Origin: Elusimicrobiota bacterium
GTDB lineage: Bacteria; Elusimicrobiota; Elusimicrobia; UBA1565; UBA9628
Direction: 5' to 3'
Assembly: GCA_023700845.1 (NCBI GenBank)
Contig: JAMPYD010000092.1
Span: 1-7,255, forward strand
DNA: 7,255 nt
Shown: positions 5,641 to 7,255 of the stretch, piece after piece
Layout: each line of letters opens with the position of its first letter
How positions within the stretch are numbered: the first letter of the stretch is position 1
Made by a program: the position numbers and the translations under genes
Notes under the pieces: model-generated
What the model saw: the letters and a program-made list of their open reading frames with translations, nothing else
Databases searched by the model: none
What the model was told of the DNA's origin: nothing

Positions 5641-7140
5641 CGCTTTGGCCGCTGCCTTTATGGCGCCGAGCGCGGCCTCGTACATGTCTGAAACGGTGCC
5701 CGAATTGTCCGAGTGCGAGAAGTAGATCGGCGCCATGTCCCGCTGCGTCACCGGCTGCAGGCGGGTGAAGGAGCCGGGAGCCGACATCGGCATCGGATGG
5801 CCGCGCCGGTAGACCCGGACCTCGCGCAGGTGGTCGGCCCAGCCCGGGAACATGGCGATGAGCTCGTTGGCGGCCGCGTGCGATTCCGCGAGGACCTCCT
5901 CGTCGTCGAGCAGGTCGGCGCGCGCGGCCTCGATCTTGGGGGCGTAGACGGTGATGACCTGCTTGCGGTTCAGGTCCCCCCCGTCGGCGTGAGTGACCCA
6001 GTCGGCGGGGATGAAATCGGTGAAGTGGCGGGCGCCCACGGCCCAGTTGTCGTAGTTGAGGTTCCAGACGACCTTGTCGAAGCAGAGGTTGTAGACGAGG
6101 TAGGGCGCGTAGCGCATCGCGGCCATGGCCTTCTTCTGCTCCTCGGGGATATCGGCGACGACGTGGCGGGCCATGAACTTGGGGATGGCCATGACGACGG
6201 CCTTGGCCGAGACCGTCTCGGGGCGGCCGTCCTTCATGAAGCTGACGAGCACGCCCTTGCCCTCGCGCCGCACCGCGAACACGGCGGCGCCGGTGATGAA
6301 GCGCTTCTTCTTGTCCTCGGGGAAGCCGGCGAAGAGCTGGCGGGTGACCATGCCCAGGCCGCCCTCGAAGGTGCGGCGCTCGCAGGGGGCCCACTCATGG
6401 GCGGCGTGGAGGCCGATCAAGGCGGAGGTGTCCGCGGTGCGCGCTCCCCAGTTGGAAGGGCCGAAGGTGTCCCAATACTGCTGGACGCGCGGGTCGTAGC
6501 CGGAGAACAGGCCGGAGAAGGCCATCCCGTCGAGCTTCGTCGCGTCCTTGACGCGGTCGAGCTTGGCGGTGTCGCGGATGAAGCGGCGGAAATCGTCCTG
6601 CACGGACTTCGGATAAGGGAGCTGGGCGTAGCTCGGGAAGTCGGGGTCGCTGTTCCAGAAGTCCTTGATCCATTTGCCGTCCCAATGGGCGGAGTCGTTG
6701 CCCTTGATGATGGGAGGATTGATGCCCCAGCGCTTGAACAGGGCGCGGACCTCGTCGTTCTCGAGGGAGAGCCAGGCCGAGCCGGTGCAGTAGTCCAGGC
6801 CCTCCCAGGTCTCGGTCCAGCAGTTGCCGCCGACATGGTCGTCCTTCTCGAGGAGCAGGAAATCGCTGCCGAAGCAGCGCTCCGCCGCGGCGAGGCCGGA
6901 AGGGCCGCCGCCGACGACGACGACGTCCAGGGAGCGGGAGGGCGGCGGGAGGCTGCGCAGGAGGCCGTCGCGGACGTCGTGGCAATCCTTGTTGCGCTCG
7001 CTGCCGAGGGTCGCGGCGGGGACGGACGGGGCGGACGCGCCTGACGGCTTATCCTTGCTCCCGGGCCCGCAGCCGAACGGGGACGCCGTGGCGGCTCCGG
7101 CAAGCACCCATTTGATGAAGGAGCGGCGCGAGATGTCCAT
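5626..7140 (-). CDS. Tat-exported FAD-dependent oxidoreductase, amine oxidase fold
   Basis: The protein has 504 aa. Residues 1-24 form a twin-arginine signal (SRRSFIKWVLAGAATAS), so it should fold with FAD in the cytoplasm and be exported by Tat. Cys24 in PFGCG could be a lipid anchor site, though the -3 residue is Pro rather than Leu. After a 45-residue low-complexity stretch, the FAD Rossmann motif VVVVGGGPSGLAAAE begins at 73, followed by LLLEKDDHVGGNCWT (95-109). Later signatures are FEGGLGMVTRQL (258-269), VVMAIPKFMA (315-324), and the C-terminal FAD contact region FSHSDNSGTVSDMYEAALGAIKAA (474-497). This order fits the flavin monoamine oxidase/protoporphyrinogen oxidase/phytoene desaturase superfamily. 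The substrate is unknown; an exported amine oxidase is possible. The ATG lies 8 bp after the preceding stop, suggesting an operon with the truncated gene. No strong Shine-Dalgarno is seen. It has no evident metabolic link to icd downstream. Confidence 0.9.
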   Translation of the reverse strand: MDISRRSFIKWVLAGAATASPFGCGPGSKDKPSGASAPSVPAATLGSERNKDCHDVRDGLLRSLPPPSRSLDVVVVGGGPSGLAAAERCFGSDFLLLEKDDHVGGNCWTETWEGLDYCTGSAWLSLENDEVRALFKRWGINPPIIKGNDSAHWDGKWIKDFWNSDPDFPSYAQLPYPKSVQDDFRRFIRDTAKLDRVKDATKLDGMAFSGLFSGYDPRVQQYWDTFGPSNWGARTADTSALIGLHAAHEWAPCERRTFEGGLGMVTRQLFAGFPEDKKKRFITGAAVFAVRREGKGVLVSFMKDGRPETVSAKAVVMAIPKFMARHVVADIPEEQKKAMAAMRYAPYLVYNLCFDKVVWNLNYDNWAVGARHFTDFIPADWVTHADGGDLNRKQVITVYAPKIEAARADLLDDEEVLAESHAAANELIAMFPGWADHLREVRVYRRGHPMPMSAPGSFTRLQPVTQRDMAPIYFSHSDNSGTVSDMYEAALGAIKAAAKALQHV

Positions 7141-7148
7141 CCCGCGGA

Positions 7149-7255
7149 TTAAAGCAATTTTGAGGCGGCGAGGAACGACTCTGCGTCGCGTTTTCCCTGC
7201 TCCAGCATCGCGGCGAGGCCGGCGGCGCGGAAGTCGAGCATCATCGGCTCGAGGC
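7149..7255 (-). CDS. C-terminal end of an unidentified gene, truncated by the window edge
   Basis: Only the last 34 codons and the TAA stop (7151-7149) are present; the frame is open to the right edge. The tail includes LEPMMLDFRAAGLAAMLEQG and ends in FLAASKLL. It looks helical and amphipathic, with no recognisable motif. It lies 8 bp upstream of the Tat oxidoreductase on the same strand, so the two are probably co-transcribed. I cannot name the product. The frame was chosen because it is open and its stop is at operon-like spacing; a chance open frame of this length is possible. Confidence 0.55.
   Translation of the reverse strand, partial: LEPMMLDFRAAGLAAMLEQGKRDAESFLAASKLL

Noticed and set aside
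5588..6394. N-terminal extension of icd making a 719-aa fusion
   Set aside because: The extra 269 residues are a low-complexity out-of-frame reading of the oxidoreductase gene. A good Shine-Dalgarno precedes ATG at 5587, and family homology starts exactly there.
5713..7044. Plus-strand open frame of 443 codons opposite the oxidoreductase
   Set aside because: It is antisense to a protein with clear Tat and FAD motifs and has no recognisable domain of its own.
1..7255. CRISPR arrays, transposon ends, tRNA or rRNA genes, riboswitches
   Set aside because: I found no regularly spaced repeats, no transposase fragments with terminal inverted repeats, and no tRNA-like or conserved leader structures by eye. 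Gaps are too short for most of these.

Overview
This is a GC-rich stretch of bacterial chromosome with tightly packed genes and short gaps. I see no insertion sequence, phage gene, tRNA, rRNA or CRISPR array. The combination of an ECF sigma factor, a Tat-exported flavoenzyme, a YfbK-type VWA protein and a GtrB/DPM-like glycosyltransferase suggests a free-living Gram-negative-type environmental bacterium, such as a high-GC Elusimicrobiota, Acidobacteriota or deltaproteobacterial relative. The sequence alone does not fix the phylum.

Left part (1-2029, minus strand). An ECF sigma factor (1432-1956) is followed two bases after its stop by a membrane-anchored VWA protein that runs off the left edge (1-1429). 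The VWA gene's Shine-Dalgarno sequence lies inside the last sigma codons, so the two are probably translationally coupled. The short cytoplasmic N-terminus of the VWA protein looks like an anti-sigma segment. The pair may therefore be a sigma factor with a membrane-bound regulator that has a MIDAS-containing domain outside the membrane.

Middle part (2027-4175). A secreted or anchored protein of unknown function (2027-2662) and a membrane family-2 glycosyltransferase (2744-3697) follow on the minus strand. Each has a -10-like element only a few bases from its start codon, which suggests leaderless mRNAs. Divergent from the glycosyltransferase, across a 46-bp gap, is a small SRPBCC/AHSA1-like protein (3744-4175, plus strand). 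It converges on icd, with a very good bidirectional terminator between them (4179-4223).

Right part (4235-7255, minus strand). A partial gene of unknown function (stop at 7149) lies 8 bp upstream of a Tat-signal FAD oxidoreductase of the amine oxidase fold (5626-7140). NADP-dependent isocitrate dehydrogenase (4235-5587) follows after 38 bp. This isocitrate dehydrogenase carries a four-cysteine zinc-ribbon-like insert right beside its substrate-binding serine. I consider this the most unusual observation in the window. The second is the sigma/VWA pair.

No gene-free stretch exceeds 300 bp. The long plus-strand open frames opposite these genes are antisense shadows of GC-rich coding sequence.
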